A DNA stretch of 64,000 nt from Scylla paramamosain. Lineage: Eukaryota; Arthropoda; Malacostraca; Decapoda; Portunidae. Location of the stretch: positions 6,622,501 to 6,686,500 of the forward strand of contig NC_087158.1 of the NCBI RefSeq assembly GCF_035594125.1, read 5' to 3'. A program made the translations under genes and the position numbers. The notes under the pieces are model-generated. The model had not been told where the DNA came from. It saw nothing but the letters and a program-made list of their open reading frames with translations, and ran no database searches. Positions within the stretch are counted from its first letter, which is position 1. The number at the start of each line of letters is the position of its first letter. Positions 27,487 to 41,513 of this stretch are shown piece after piece.

Positions 27487-30400
27487 TCTGTTTTAATTTT
27501 TTTTTTCACATTCTTAGTTACCAAAACCCCAAATTCCATGAAAAACTGATATTACCAAAATGATATTACCAGAAAAGTGTCTTTTGAGTGTTTTTGAGCG
27601 TGTTAGGCAATAAAGCACTAAAAAGAAGGGCAATCACATTATATGGGAATAAAAACCAACTTTTACAAAAAACTTGCCTTTAAGTGTTTTTGAGCTCATT
27701 ACATGCTAAAACGCTAAAACGCATGCAAAACATCTTTTTTTGGAGAAACAGAATAAAATTACCAACAACATATATTTTGAGTGTTTTTGATCATGTTATC
27801 TATAAAAACGCTTAAAGACATGCATGTTTGCAAAACGAAAGGACATTACGAGGAACGTGTATTATCAATGTTTTTAAGTTCCTTAAGTACCAAGAAGCTA
27901 AAACCTACAAATAACATTTTATTTAGAAAAAAAAGTAAGAAAATAAAAAATAGGATTTTTTTTTTGTTATTCATATTCATAGGTACCGAGATGCCAAAAT
28001 TCTAGGAAAACTCAGAGCAATTATATGATCAAAGAATATTATCAAAAAAGTTAATTTTAGCTTTTTTTTCGGACTGTTATGTACCAAACCCTAAAGTGCA
28101 TCCAAAGACTCCTATATGATCAAATTAAACGACCTTACCAGAAATCTGTTTTTTTTTTAATGTTTTTCAGCATGTTAGGCACCAAAATGATAATTAATAA
28201 CGAACTCACTCTATATGGGAATCCAAAAAAAAGTTACTGAAAACGTGTCTTCTCAGTGTTTTACGTAGAAAAACGCTAAAACGGATGAAAAGCAACAAAT
28301 ATGAAGAAATAGAAAAAAAGATACTAAAAAGGTACATTTTGAGTGTTTTTGAGCTTGTTACCTACAAAAAAACGGGAAAATTGATGCAAAACACTCTATT
28401 TTGGGAAACAAAAGGACATTGCAAGAAAAGTGTATAATGAGTGTTATATAGTTCAAAAGAACCACAAAACAAAAAACGCAAAATCTTGTGTATATGGAGA
28501 GGTTTCCTAGATACAAAAATGCTAAAACTCATGTAAAACACTCCTAATTGAAAAACTGAAAAACCTTAATAAATGCGTGTATTTTGAGTGATTTTCACAT
28601 TCTTAGTTACCAAAACCCCAAATTGCATGCGAAAATAGATTTGTGAGAAAAAAATGACTTTACCAGGAAAGTGTCTTTTGAGTGTTTTTGAGCGTGATAA
28701 GCAATAAAGCACTAAAAAGCAGGGCAATCACATTACAATGGAAAGAAATGTATTTTTACCAAGAACTTGCCTTTAAGTGTTTTTGAGCTCCTTTTATACC
28801 AAAACACTAAAACGCATGGAAAACACTCTATGGTGAAACCAAATAACTTTACCAAAAACATGTATTTTGAGTGTTTTTGATCACGTTACTAATAAAAACG
28901 CTTAAATAAATGCAAAGAACACTGTTTTTGGGAAACGAAAGGAGATTACGAGAAACGTGTTTTATGAGTGTTTTTCAGTTCATTAATTACCAAGAAGCTA
29001 AAAGCCACAAATAACACTCATTATTGAGAAAAATAATAAATAAAAAAAAATACAATATTTTTTTTTCTTTCTTATTCATCTTCACAGGTACCGAAATGCC
29101 AAAATTCGGGCAAAATTCAGGAAATTATGTGAAATAAGAACATTATCAAAAATGTTAAATTTAGTTTTTTTTTTTCCGGACTGTTATGTACCAAACCCAT
29201 AAAGTCCATGCGAAGCCACCTACATGGGGAAATTAAACGTGTTTGCCAGAAAACGATCTTTTGAGTGTTTTCAGCATGTTAGGAACCAACACGATAAATA
29301 ACATGGAAGTCAGTCTACATGGGAATCCAAAACAAAATTACTAAAAACGTGTCTTTTCGGTGTTTTACGTAGAAAAACGATAAAACGGATGCTAACCAAC
29401 CAATATGAAGAAATAAAATAACATTACCAAAAAAGGTATATTTTGAGTGTTTTTTAAATTGTTACCTACAAAAAACGCGAAAATTCATGGAAAGCACTCT
29501 ATATTAGGAAGGAAAAGGACATTACGAGAAACGTGTATAATGAGTGTTTTATAGTTTTAGAAGAACTGCAAGGCAATAAACGCAAAAACTCGTGTATATA
29601 GAGAAGTTTCTTACATTCCAAAATGCTGAAACTCTGGAACAACACTTTTAATTGAGAAACACAACAATATTACTGAATGCGTGTATTTTGGGAGCTTTTC
29701 ACATCCTTAGTTACAAAAACCCGAAATTGCATGCGAAACCAGCTTTATGTGGGAAAAAAATGACATTACCAGAAAAATGTCTTTTGAGTGTTTTTCAGCG
29801 TGTTAGGCAATAAAGCACTAAAAAGCAGGGCAATCACATTACATTGGAATAAAACCAATTTTTAATAAGAACTTGCCTTTAAGTGTATTTGACCTCCTTT
29901 TATACCAAAACACTAAAATGCATGCAAAATACACTTAATGGTGAAACAGAATAACATTACCAAAAACATGTATTTTGAGTGTTTTTGATCATGTTACTAA
30001 TAAAAACGCTTAAATACATGCAAAGAACCTTATTTTTGGGAAATGAAAGGACATTACGAGAAACGTGTATCATAATTGTTTTTAAGTTCATTAAGTACGA
30101 AAAAGGTGAAAGCCACAAATTACACAATTGAGAAAAAAAAATAAATAAAAAATCCTATTTTTTTTTTTCATTCTTATTCTTTCTCACAGGTAACGATGTG
30201 CCAAAATTCGGGCAAAGTTCAGGAAATTATATGAAATAAGAACATTATCAAAAAAGTTAAATTTAGCTTTTTTATTCGAACTGTTATATACCAAACCCGT
30301 AAACTGCATCCAAAGCCACCTATATGTGGAAATTAAACGTCTTGGCCAGAAAACTGTCTTATGAGTGTTTTTCAGCATGTTAGAAACCAACACGATAAAA

Positions 30401-32637
30401 CCCAATGAAGTCAATCTATATGGGAATCGAAAACAAAATTACTGAAAACGTTTCTTTTCGGTGTTTTACGTGTAAAACGCTAAAACGGATGCAAACCAAC
30501 CAAATGAAAAAAAAAATAACATTACCAAACTCACCAGAACTCTATATAAGGAAAAAAAAGGACATAACAAGAAACGTTATGAAAAAAAAAATGCGTGTAT
30601 TTTGAGTGCTTTTCACATTCTTAGTTACCAAAACACCAAATTGCATGGGAAAATAGATTTGTGGAAAAAAAAATTGACTTTACCAGAAAAGTGTCTTTTG
30701 AGTGTTTTTCAGCGTGATAGGCAATAAAGCACTAAAAAGGAGGGCAATCTCATTACATTAGAGGAAAACGAATTTTTACCAAGAACTTGCCTTTAAGTGT
30801 TTTTGAGCTCCTTATATACCAAAACACTAAAACGCATGCAAAACACTCTTTATGGTGAAACAGAATAACATTACCAAAAACATGTATTTTGAGTGTTTTT
30901 GATCATGTTACCAATAAAAACGCTTAAATAAATGCTAAGAACACTATTTTTGGGAAACGATAGGATATTACGAGAAACGTGTATTATGAGTGTTTTAAAG
31001 TTTATAAATTACCAAAAAGCTAAAAGCCACAAATAACACTCTTTATTGAGAAACAATAAATAAATAAAAAAAATGCAATATTTTTTTTTCTTTCTTATGC
31101 ATCACAGGTACCGAAATCCCAAAATTCGGGCAAAATTCAGGAAATTATGTGAAATAAAAACATTATTAAAAAAGTTAAATTTAGGTTTTTTTTCGGACTG
31201 TTATGTACCAAGCCCCTAAAGTGCATGCAAAACCACCTATATGGGGAAATTAAACGTCTTTGACAGAAAATGGTCTTATGAGTGTTTTTCATTATGTTAG
31301 GAACCAACACCGTAAATAACATGGAAGTCAATCTATATGGGAATCCAAAACGAAATTAATAAAACATGTCGTTTCGGTGTTTTACGTAGAAAAAAGCTAA
31401 AACGGATACAAGCCAACCAATATAAAGAAATAAAATAACATTTCTAAAAAGGTATATTTTGAGTGTTTTTGAAATTGTTACCTACAAAAAACGCGAAAAT
31501 AGATGGAAAGCACTCTATATAGGGAAGCAAAAGGACATTACCAAAAACGTGTATAATGAGTGTTTTATAGTTTCACAAGAACTACAAGGCAAAAAAACGC
31601 AAAAACTTGTGTATATAGAGAAGTTTCTTACATTCCAAAATGTTGAAACTCTGGAACAACACTCTTAATTGATAAACGGAACAATCTTTCTAAATGCGTG
31701 TATTTTGAGTGCTTTTCACATCCTTAGTTACCAAAACCCCAAATTGCATGAGAAACCAGCTTTATGTAGGAAAATAATGACATTACCAGAAAATTGTCTT
31801 TTGAATGTTTTTGAGCTTTTTAGGCAATAAAGCACTAAAAAGCAGGGCAATCACATAACATTGGAATAAAACCAATTTTTAACAAGAACTTGCCTTTAAG
31901 TGTATTTGAGCTCCTTATATACCAAAACAGTAAAATGCATGCAAAATACACTTTACGGTGAAACTGAATAACATTACCAAAAACATATATTTTGAGTGTT
32001 TTTGATCATGTTACCAATAAAAACGCTTAAATACATGCAAAGAACCCTATTTTTAGGAAATGAAAGGACATTATGAGAAACGTGTATTATGAGTGTTTTT
32101 AAGTTCATTAAGTACGAAAAAGCTAAAAGCCACAAATTACACTCTTTATTGAGAAAAAAAAAATAAAATAAAAAACACGATTTTTTTTTCATTCTTATTC
32201 ATCTTTACAGGAAACAAGGTGCCAAAATTCGGGCAAAGTTCAGGAAAGTATATGAAATAAGAACATTATCAAAAAAGTTAAATTTAGTTTTTTTTTCGGA
32301 CTGTTATGTACCAAACCCCTAAAGTGCATGGAAAGCCACCTACATGGGGAAAATAAACGTGTTTGCCAGAAAACTGTCTTATGAGTGTTTTTCAGCATGT
32401 TAGGAACCAACACGATAAAACCCAAGGAAGTCAATCTATATGGGAATCCAAAACAAAATTACTGAAAACGTGTCTTTTCGGTGTTTTACGTAGAAAACGC
32501 TATAACGGATGGAAACCAACCAAAATGAAGAAATAGAATAACATTACCAAAAAGGTATATTTTAAGTGTTTTTGAAATTACCTACAAAAAACGCGAAAAT
32601 GGAAAAATGGAAAGAACTCTATATTGGGAAGGAATAG

Positions 32638-32657
32638 GCACCAAAAAGCTTGTTAGG
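32638..32657. repeat. Shared S1-to-S10 chimeric junction, copy 3
   Basis: Same join as at 17329, with AATAGG and AAAAAGCTTGTTAGGC variants. It is followed by a type-g monomer and then an inverted module, as in block 2. Confidence 0.82.
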
Positions 32658-33156
32658 CACAAAAACCATAAATAATATGAAAGTCACTCTATATGGAAAT
32701 CCATAACAAAATTAGTGGAAACGTGAATTTTAAAAGATTTACGTAGAAAAACGCTAAAACGGATGCAAAGCAACCAATATGAAGAAATAGAATAACATTA
32801 CCAAAAAAGTATATTCTGTGTGTTTTTGAGCTTGTTACATAAAAAGAAACGCGAAAATGGATGCAAAGCGCTTTATATAAGGAAAAAAAAAGGACATAAC
32901 GAGAAACCTGTATAATGAAGAAACAGAACAACCTTATTAAATGCGTGTATTTTGAGTGTTTTTTTACATTCTTAGTTACCAAAACCCCAAATTCCATGCG
33001 AAACTAGCTTTATGTGGGAAAAAAATGACATTGCCAGAAAAGTGTCATTGAGTCTTTTTTTAACGTGTTAGGCAATAAATCACTAAAAAGCAGGGCAATC
33101 ACATTATATGGGAATAAAACCTACTTTTACGAAGAACTTCCCTTTTAGTGTTTTTG

Positions 33157-33621
33157 ACACGGATTTAGAAAGGTTGCTCTGTTTCTCAATTAAGAGTGTT
33201 ATTCATCAGTTTCAGCATATACACGAGTTTTTACGTTTTTTGCCTTGTATTTTTTTTTTTTTTTTTTTTTGAACCATAAAAAATTCCTTATACATTATTC
33301 TCGCAATGTCTCTTTGTTTCCCAATATAGAGTGCTTTGTATCAATTTTCGCGTTTTTATGTAGGTAACAAGCTCAAAAACACTCAAAATATACATTTTTG
33401 GTAATGTTTTTCTGCGTCTTCATATTGGTTGGTTTGTATCAGTTTTAGCGTTTTTCTACGTAAAACACTGAGAAGACACGTTTTCAGTAATTTTCTTTTG
33501 GATTCCCACATAGAGTGAGTTCCTTATTATTTATCGTTTTGGTGCCTAACATACTGAAAAACACTCAAAAGACAGATTTCTGATAAGGTCTTTAATTTCT
33601 TCATATGGGAGGCTTTCCATG
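33157..33621 (-). repeat. Recurrent inverted module, copy 5
   Basis: Standard junctions (left ACACGGATTTAGAAAGG, right CCATG|TCTTTTC). It carries the same internal TTTCAGCA-TATACACGAG deletion as the 17958 copy, and a ~21-base T run at 33250-33270. Right flank variant B. Confidence 0.9.
33250..33270. repeat. 21-base T run inside inverted module copy 5
   Basis: A T run replaces the usual GGTTTTTTTAGAACT stretch (revcomp of S2a). Not seen at this length in other modules. Confidence 0.88.
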
Positions 33622-36339
33622 TCTTTTCAGTGTTTTTGAGCGTGTTACGCAATAAAGCACTAAAACAAGGGCAATCACATTACATGGGAATAAAACCAAA
33701 TTTTACCAAGAACTTGCCATTAAGTGGTTTTGAGCTCCTTACATACCAAAAACGCTAAAACGCATGCAAAATACATTTTATGGAGAAACAGAATAACATC
33801 ACCAAATACATGTATTTTTTGTGTTTTTGATCATATTATCTAAAAAAACGCTTAAATACATGCAAAGAACCTTATGTTTGGGAAACGAAAGAACATTACG
33901 GGAAACGTGTATTATGAGTGATTTTTTAGTTGCTTCAATACCAATAAAACTAAAACCCACAAATAACACTCTTTAGAAAAAAAAAAAATCAAAATGGGAT
34001 TTTTTTTTTTTTTGTTATTCATCTTCATAGGTACCAAGATGCCAAAATTTTGCCAAATTTAGGAAATTTATGTGTAAAAAAGAACATTATCATAAAAGTT
34101 AATTAGAGCTTTTTTTTTTGGATTGTTATGTACCAAACCTTAAATTGCATGCAAAGCCACCTATATAGGGAAGTTAAACAACTTTACCAGTAACCTGCCT
34201 TTTCAGTGTTTTTCAGCATGTTAGGCACCAAAACGATAAATAATATGGAAATCAGTCATTATGTGAATCCAAAACAAAATTACTGAAAACGTGTCTTTTT
34301 AGTGTTTTACGTAGAAAAACGATAAAGAAATAGAATAACATTACCTAAAAGATATATTTTTAGTGTTTTTGAGCTTGTTACCTACAAAAAAATGCAAAAA
34401 TGGATGTAAAGCACTCTATATTAAGAAACAAAAGGACATTACGAGAAACGTGTATAATGAGTGTTTTATAGTTTTAAAAGAACCACAAGGCAATAAACGC
34501 AAAAACTCCTGTATATAGAGAAATTTCTTACATAACAAAATAAATAAATGCATAAATAACACTTTTAATTGGTAAACAGAACTACCTTACCAAATAGTGT
34601 ATTTTGAGTGTTTTTCACATTCTTAGTTACGAAAATGCCAAATTACATACGAAACTAGCTTCATGTGGGAAAAAAAAATGACATTACTAGAAAAGTGTCT
34701 TTTTAGTGTTTTCGAGCATAATATGCAACAAAGCACTAAAAACAGAAGGATCACATTACATAGGAATAAAACCAACTTTTACTAAGAATTTGCCTTTAAG
34801 TGTTTTTAACCCCTTATATACCAAACCGCTAAAACGCATGCAAAACAAACTTTATGGAAAAACAGAATAACATTACCAAAACCATGCATGAGTGTTTTTG
34901 ATCATGTTATTTATGAAAACGCTTAAGTACATGCAAAGAACATTATGTTTGGGAAATAAAAGGACATTACGAGAAACGTGTATTATGAGTGTTTTTTTTT
35001 TTTTAAGTTCCTTAAGTACCAAAAATCTAAAACTTACAAATAATACTCTTTATTTAAAAAAAAATGATTTTTTTTTTTTGTTATTCATCTTTATAGGTAC
35101 CGAGATGCCAAAATTCTGGGAAAATTCAGGGCAATTATGTGATAAAAGAATATTATAAAAAAAAGTTAATTTCAACTTTTTTTTTTTTGGACTGTTATGT
35201 ACCAAACCCTAAATGCATGGAAAGCCTCCAATATGAGAAAATTAAACGACCTTACCAGAAATCTGTGTTTTGAGTGTTTTTTAGCATGTTAGGCACCAAA
35301 ACGATATATAATAAGGAACTCACTCTATATGGGAATCCAAAACAAAGTTGCTGAAAACGTGTTTTCTCAGTGTTTTACGTAGAAAAACGTTAAAACCAAT
35401 GGAAACTAACCAATATGAAGAAATAGGAAAACGTTACCAAAAAAGTATATTTTTTGTGTTTTTGAGTTTTTTCCTACAAAAAATTTGAAAATTGATGCAA
35501 AGCCCTCTATATTGGGAAAGAAAAGGACATTGCAAGAAAAGTGTATAATGAGTGTTTTATAGTTCAAAAGAACCACAAAGAAAAAAACGCAAAAATTCTT
35601 GTATATCGAGAGATTTCCTAGATATCAAAATGCTGAAACTCATGAATAACACTCTTAATTGAGAAACAGAACAACCTTACTAAATGCGTGAATTTTGAGA
35701 GCTTTTCACATTCTTAGTTACCAAAACCCGAAATTGCATGCGAAACCACGTTTATGTGAGAAAAAAATGACATTACCAGAAAAGTGTCTCTTAAGTGTTT
35801 TTGAGCATGATAGACAAAGCACTAAATAGCAGGGCAATCAAATTACATTGTAATAACACCAATTTATATCAAAAACTTGCCTTTAAGTGTTTTTTAGCTC
35901 CTTATATATAAAACTGCTAAAACGCATGGAAAACACACTTTATGGAGAAATAGAATAACATTACTAAAAAACATATATTTTCAAAGTTTTTGATTATGTT
36001 ATCTATAAAAACGCTTAAATACATGCAAAGAACATTATGTTTGGGAAACAAAAAAACATTACGAGAAACGTGTATTATCAGTGTTTTTTTTAAGTTCCTT
36101 AAGTACCAAAAAGCTAAAACCGACAAATAACACTCTTTATTTAGAAAATAAAAAAATTAAAAAAATTAAAAAAATAGGAATTTTTTTTTTTTTTTTTGTT
36201 ATTCATCTTCATAAGTACCGAGGTGCCAAAATTCTGGGAAAATTCAGGGCAATCATATGATAAAACAATATTATCAAAAAAGTTAATATCAGCTTTTTTT
36301 CGGACTGTTATGTACCAAACCCTAAAATGCATGCAAAGC

Positions 36340-36395
36340 TCCTTTGAGCGTGTTAGGCAAGTACTAAAGTTAAAGTTAGGCAAGTACTAAAAAGC
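36340..36395. repeat. S9-to-S4 fusion with tandem GTTAGGCAAGTACTAAA
   Basis: S9 sequence (TGCATGCAAAGCTCC) is joined to S4 (TTTGAGCGTGTTAGGCAA). GTTAGGCAAGTACTAAA then appears twice around a short AGTTAAA filler. No other S4 has AAGTACTAAA, so the change is private to this junction. Confidence 0.75.
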
Positions 36396-36768
36396 AGGAT
36401 AAACACATTACATTGGAATAAAACCAATTTTTAAAAAGAACATGCCTTTAAGTGTTTTTTAGCTCCTTATATACCAAAACACTAAAACGCATATAAAATA
36501 CACTTTATGGTGAAACAGAAGAACATTACCAAAAACGTGTATTTTGAGTGTTTTTGATCAGGTTACCAATAAAAACGCTTAAATACATGCAAAGAACCCT
36601 ATTTTTGGGAAACGAAAGGACATTACGAGAAACGTGTATTTTTAAGTTCCTTAAGTACCAAAAAAGCTAAAACCCACAAATAACACTCTTTATAGAGAAA
36701 AAAAAAGAAAAGAAAATATGTATTTTTTTTTTTTTTTTGGTTATTCATCTTCATAGGTATTAAGATGC

Positions 36769-36783
36769 CAAAATTCTGGCAAT
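36769..36783. repeat. Shared S8-to-S10 deletion junction, copy 3
   Basis: GGTATTAAGATGCC followed by GGCAATATTTTTGGGGAATC. Followed by an f monomer, as in the other copies. Confidence 0.85.
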
Positions 36784-38484
36784 ATTTTTGGGGAATCGAA
36801 AACAAAATTACTGAAAAAGTGTCTTTTCGGTGTTTTACGTAGAAAAACGCTAAAACAGATGAAAACCAACCAATATGAAGAAATAGAATAACATTAACAA
36901 AGAGATATATTTTGGGTGTTTTTAAGCTTTTTACCTACAAAAAACGCGAAAATGGATGCAAAACACTCCTTATTGGGAAAGAAAAGGACATTACGAGAAA
37001 CATGTATAATAAGTGTCTCATTATTTTCGGGGAAAAGAACATGTTGTTCACAAGAACCACAAGGCAAAACATGCAAAAACTCGTGTATATAAAGAAGTTT
37101 CTTAGATACCAAAATGCTGAAACTCATGAATAAAAATCTTAATTGAGAATCAGAACAACATTACCAAATGCGTGTATTTTGAGTGTTTTTTCACATTCTT
37201 AGTTAGCAAAACACTAAATAGAATGCAAAACTAGCTTTATGTGGGAAAAAAATGACATTACCAGAAATGTTTTCTGAGTGTTTTTGAGCGTGTTAGGCAA
37301 TAAAGCACTAAAAAGTATGTAATCATATTACATTGGAATAAAACTAACTTTTACCAAAAACTTGCCTTTAAGTGTTTTTCAGCTCCTTACATAGCAAATC
37401 GCTAAAACGCATGCAAAACACTCCTTTATGGAGAAGCAGAATAACATTACCAAAAACAAGTGTTTTTGAGTGTTTTTTTTTTATCATGTTACCTATAAAA
37501 ACGCTTAAATACATGCAAAGATCCCTATATTTGGGAAATGAAAGGACATTACGAGAAATGTGTATTATGAATATTTTTAAGTTTCTTAAGTACCAAAACG
37601 TTAAAGCCTACAAATAACAATCTTTATAGAGAAAAAAACAAAAAATAGCATTTTTTTTTTTTTGTTATTGATTTTCATAGGTACCAAGATGCCAAAATTC
37701 TGCCAAAATTCAAGGAAATTATGTGGAAAAAAGAACATTATCGAAAAAGTTAATTTACCTTTTTTTTAGAGTTATGTACCAAACCATAAAGTGTATGCAA
37801 AGCCACCTATTTGGGAAAATTTAACGACTTTACAAGAAACCTGTTTTGAGTGTTTTTCCGCATGTAAAGCACGAAAACGATACATAATATGAAAGTCACT
37901 CTATATGGAAATCCAAAACAAAATGACTGAAATCGTGTCTTTTTAAATTTACGTAGAAAAACGCTAAAACGGATGCAAACCAACTATTGTGAAAAAAAAA
38001 TAGAATAACATTACCAGAAAAGTATATTTTGTGTGTTTTTGAGCTTGTTACATGAAATAAAAAACGCGAAAATGGATGAAAAACACTGTATATTACGAAA
38101 AAAAAAAGGACATAACGAGAAACGTGTATAATGAGTGTTTTATAGTTTCACCAGAATCACAAGGCAAAAAACGCAAAAACTCGTCTGTGTGGAGAAGTTT
38201 CTAAGATACCAAAATGATGAAACTCATGAATAACACTCTTAATCAAGAAAAAGAGCAACCTTACTAAATGCGAGTATTTTGAGTGCTTTTTTTACATTGT
38301 TAGTTACCAAAACCCCAAATTCCATGCGAAACTAGCTTTATGTGGAAAAAAAAATGATATTACCAGAAAAGTGTCTTTGAGTGTTTTTGAGCGTGTTAGG
38401 CAATAAAGCACCAAAAAGCAGGGCAATCACATTACATGGGAATAAAACTAACTTTTACGAAGAACTTACCTTTTAGTGTTTTTG

Positions 38485-38950
38485 ACAAGCTTTTAGTAAG
38501 GTTGTTCTGTTTCTCAATTAAGAGTGATATTCATGAGTTTTAGCGTTTTGGTATGTAGGAAACTTCTCCATATACACGAGTTTTTGCGTTTTTTTTCCCT
38601 TGTGGTTTTTTAGAACTGTAAAACATTCATTATACATTTTTCTCGCAATGTCCCTTTATTTACCAATATAGAGTGCTTTATATCAATTTTTGCGTTTTTT
38701 TCTAGGTAACAAGCTCAAAAACACTCAAAATATACATTTTTGGTAATGTTTTTCTGCTTCTTGATATTGATTGCTTTCCATCAGTTTTAGCGTTTTTCTA
38801 CGTAAAACACTTCAGTAATTTTCTTTTGGATTCTCACACAGAGTGAGTTAATTATTATTAATCGTTTTGGTGCTTAACATGCTGAAAAACACTCAAAAGT
38901 CAGATTTCTGGTAAGGTCTTTTATTTACTCATATGCGAGGCTTTGCATAT
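38485..38950 (-). repeat. Recurrent inverted module, copy 6
   Basis: Standard junctions with small changes (left ACAAGCTTTTAGTAAGG, right GCATA|TCTTTTAA). The S11 part has lost the GAGAAGACACGTTTT stretch near 38811. Right flank variant A (GCGAGGC, GGAAGGG). Confidence 0.88.
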
Positions 38951-39340
38951 CTTTTAAATGTTTTTTTGAGCGTATTACGCAATAAAGCACCAAATGGAAG
39001 GGCAATCACATTATATTGAAAAAAAAAATACCAAGAACTTGCTTGCCTTTAAGTGTTTTTGAGCTCCTTACATACCAAAACGCTAAAACGCATGCAAAAT
39101 ACATTTTATGGAGAAACATAATAATATTACCAAATATATGTATTTTGAGTGTTTTTGATCATGTTATCTATAAAAACGCTTAAATACATGTAAAAAAAAT
39201 TATGTTTGGGAAACGAAAGGACATTACGAAAAACGTGTATTATGAGTGTTTTTTTTAAGTTCCTTCAGTACCTAAAAGCTAAAACCCACAAATAACACTC
39301 TTTATTTAGAAAAAAAATAATAAACAAAAAAATTAAAAAA

Positions 39341-39345
<5 letters not shown>

Positions 39346-39371
<26 letters not shown>
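39346..39371. repeat. 26-base T run at the S7/S8 hinge
   Basis: Uninterrupted T tract following a run of A-rich sequence. Every complete monomer has an A-rich then T-rich hinge here; this is among the longest. Confidence 0.9.
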
Positions 39372-40897
39372 AGTTATTCATCCAAATAGGTACCGAGAAG
39401 CCAAAATTCTGCGAAAATTCAAGGGAATTTATTTAGGAAAAAGAACATCACCAAAAAAGTTAATTATAGCTTTTTTTTCGGATTGTTACGTAGCAAACCC
39501 TAAAGTGTATGCAAAGTTAAAGTTAAACGACTTTACCAGAACCATGTCTTTTCAGTGTTTTTCAGCATGTTAGGCACCAAAACGATAAATAATATGAAAG
39601 TCAATCAATATGTGAATCCAAAACAAAATTACTGAAAACGTGTCTTTTCAGTGTTTTACGTAGAAAAACGCTAAAGCGGATACAAACCAACCTATATGAA
39701 GAAATAGAATAACATTACTAAAAAGATATATTTTGAGTGTTTTTGAGCTTGTTACCTACAAAAAAATGAAAAAAAAAATGGATGTAAAGCACTCTATATT
39801 AGGAAACAAAAGGATATTACCAGAAACGTGTATAATGAGTGTTTTATAGTTTTAAAAGAACCACAAGGCAATAAACGCAAAAAATCGTGTATATAGAGAA
39901 ATTTCTTACATACCAAAATGATGAAATGCATGAATAACACTTATAATCGATAAACAGAACTACCTTACCAAATTGTGTATTTTGTGTGTTTTTCACATTC
40001 TTAGTTACGAAAATGCCAAATTACATGCGAAACTACCTTCATGTGGGGAAAAAAAATGACATTACCAAAAAACTGTCTTTTTAGTGTTTTCGAGCGTGAT
40101 ATGCACTAAGAAGCAGAACAATCACATTATATGGGAATAAAACCAACTGTTACGAAGAACTTGCCTTAAAGTGTTTTTTAATTCCTTACATACCAAATCG
40201 CTAAAACGCATGCAAAACACCCTAAATGGAGAAACAGAATAACATTACCAAAAACATGTATATTGAGTGTTTTTGATCATGTAACCTATTAAAACGCTTA
40301 AGTACATGTATAGAACCCTTTGTTTGTATAACAAAAAGACATTACGAAAATTGTGTATTATGAGTGTTTTTAAGTTCCTTAAGTACCAAAAAGCTAAAAC
40401 CCACAAATAACTCTTTATAGAGAGAATTTTTTTTTATTTTGTTATTCATCTTCATAGGTACCGAGATGACAAAATTCTGGCAAAATTCATGGAAATAAAA
40501 AAAAAATCATTATAAAAAAATCATTTTAGCTTTTTTCCGGAGTTATGTAGAAACTCTGAAGTGCATGCAAATCCATCAATATGGGGAAATTATAAGACTT
40601 TATCAGAAACCTGTCTTTTGAGTGTTTTTCAGCAATTTCAACAATATTACTTAAAACGTGTCTGTTCAGTGATTTACGTAGAAAAACGCTAAAACGGATG
40701 CAAACCAACCAATATGAAGAAATAGAATAACGTTACCAAAAAGATATATTTTTTTGTGTTTTTGAGCTTGTTACCTACAAAAAATGCAAAAATGGATGGA
40801 AAGCACTTTATATTGGCAAAGAAAAGGACATTACAGGAAACGTGTATGAGTGTTTTATAGTTTGACAAGAACCACAAGGTAAAAAACTAAAAAACTC

Positions 40898-41073
40898 GTG
40901 TACATAAAGAAGTTTCTTACATACCAAAAAACTGAAACTCATGAATAACACTTTTAATTTTGAAACAGAAATACCTTACCAAATGTGTGTATTAGAAAAT
41001 TTTCTTACATACCAAATGCTGAAACTCATGAATAACACTTTTAATTAAAAAATAGAACAACCTTACTAAATGC
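40898..41073 (+). repeat. Tandem S2b duplication in type-b monomer, copy 5
   Basis: Same duplication, with GTGTGTATTAGAAAATTTTC. Confidence 0.82.
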
Positions 41074-41221
41074 CTGTGCTTTGAGTTTTTTTTTTCACAT
41101 TCTTAGTTACCAAAACCCCAAATTCTATGCAAAACTAGCTTTATGTTGGAAAAAAAAAGATATTACCAGAAAATTGTCTTTTGGGTGTTTTTGAGCGTGT
41201 TAGGCAATAAAGCACTAAAAA

Positions 41222-41252
41222 GCAAAATTTCCAAAATTACTGGAAATTTTGC
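41222..41252. repeat. Perfect 11-bp hairpin at a deletion junction
   Basis: GCAAAATTTCC (41222-41232), a 9-base loop and GGAAATTTTGC (41242-41252). It sits where the b monomer S4 is cut and S2b of another copy resumes (ATGAATAACACTC). The sequence is not a normal part of S4. It marks the repair point of a ~3-kb or larger loss of monomers in block 6. Confidence 0.85.
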
Positions 41253-41513
41253 AATGAATAACACTCTTAATCAAGAAACAGAACAACCTTACTAAAAGCG
41301 TGTATTTTGAGTGTTTTTTTTTTACATTCTTAGTTACCAAAACCCCAAATTCCATGCGAAACTAGCTTTAAGCTGGAAAAAAATGACATTGCCAGAAAAG
41401 TGTCTTTGATTGTTTTTGAGCGTGTTAGGCAATAAAGCACTAAAAAGCAGGGCAATCACATTACATGGGAATAAAACCAACTTTTACGAAGAACTTGCCT
41501 TTTAGTGTTACTG

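Larger units (their letters stand above)
24872..33156 (+). repeat. Array block 4: super-repeat (8.3 kb)
   Basis: The block has the inverted module 24872-25355, then monomers at 26142 (a), 27158 (b), 28333 (c), 29437 (d), 30529 (rearranged), 31453 (d), 32555 (d, cut at ~32638 by the S1-to-S10 jump) and 32810 (g). The 30529 copy is heavily deleted: between ~30529 and 30595, pieces of S1 and S2 are joined with a few odd bases before S3 resumes. Three d copies in one block show that local duplication of d has lengthened it. Confidence 0.82.
33157..38484 (+). repeat. Array block 5: shortened super-repeat (5.3 kb)
   Basis: The block has the inverted module 33157-33621, then monomers at 34353 (a-like; the S11 before it has lost its central part), 35446 (c, running into a hybrid copy), 36905 (f) and 38023 (g). 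At ~36340-36395 the hybrid copy jumps from S9 to S4 and contains a small tandem duplication. It later carries the e-type S8-S10 deletion at ~36769-36783. Confidence 0.82.
38485..41513 (+). repeat. Array block 6: very short super-repeat (3.0 kb)
   Basis: The block has the inverted module 38485-38950 and monomers at 39727 (a) and 40744 (b). The b copy is broken in S4 at ~41222 by a perfect 11-bp hairpin and resumes in S2b of a g-like copy, which then runs into the next inverted module. Types c to f are missing. The hairpin sits exactly at the deletion point. Confidence 0.82.
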
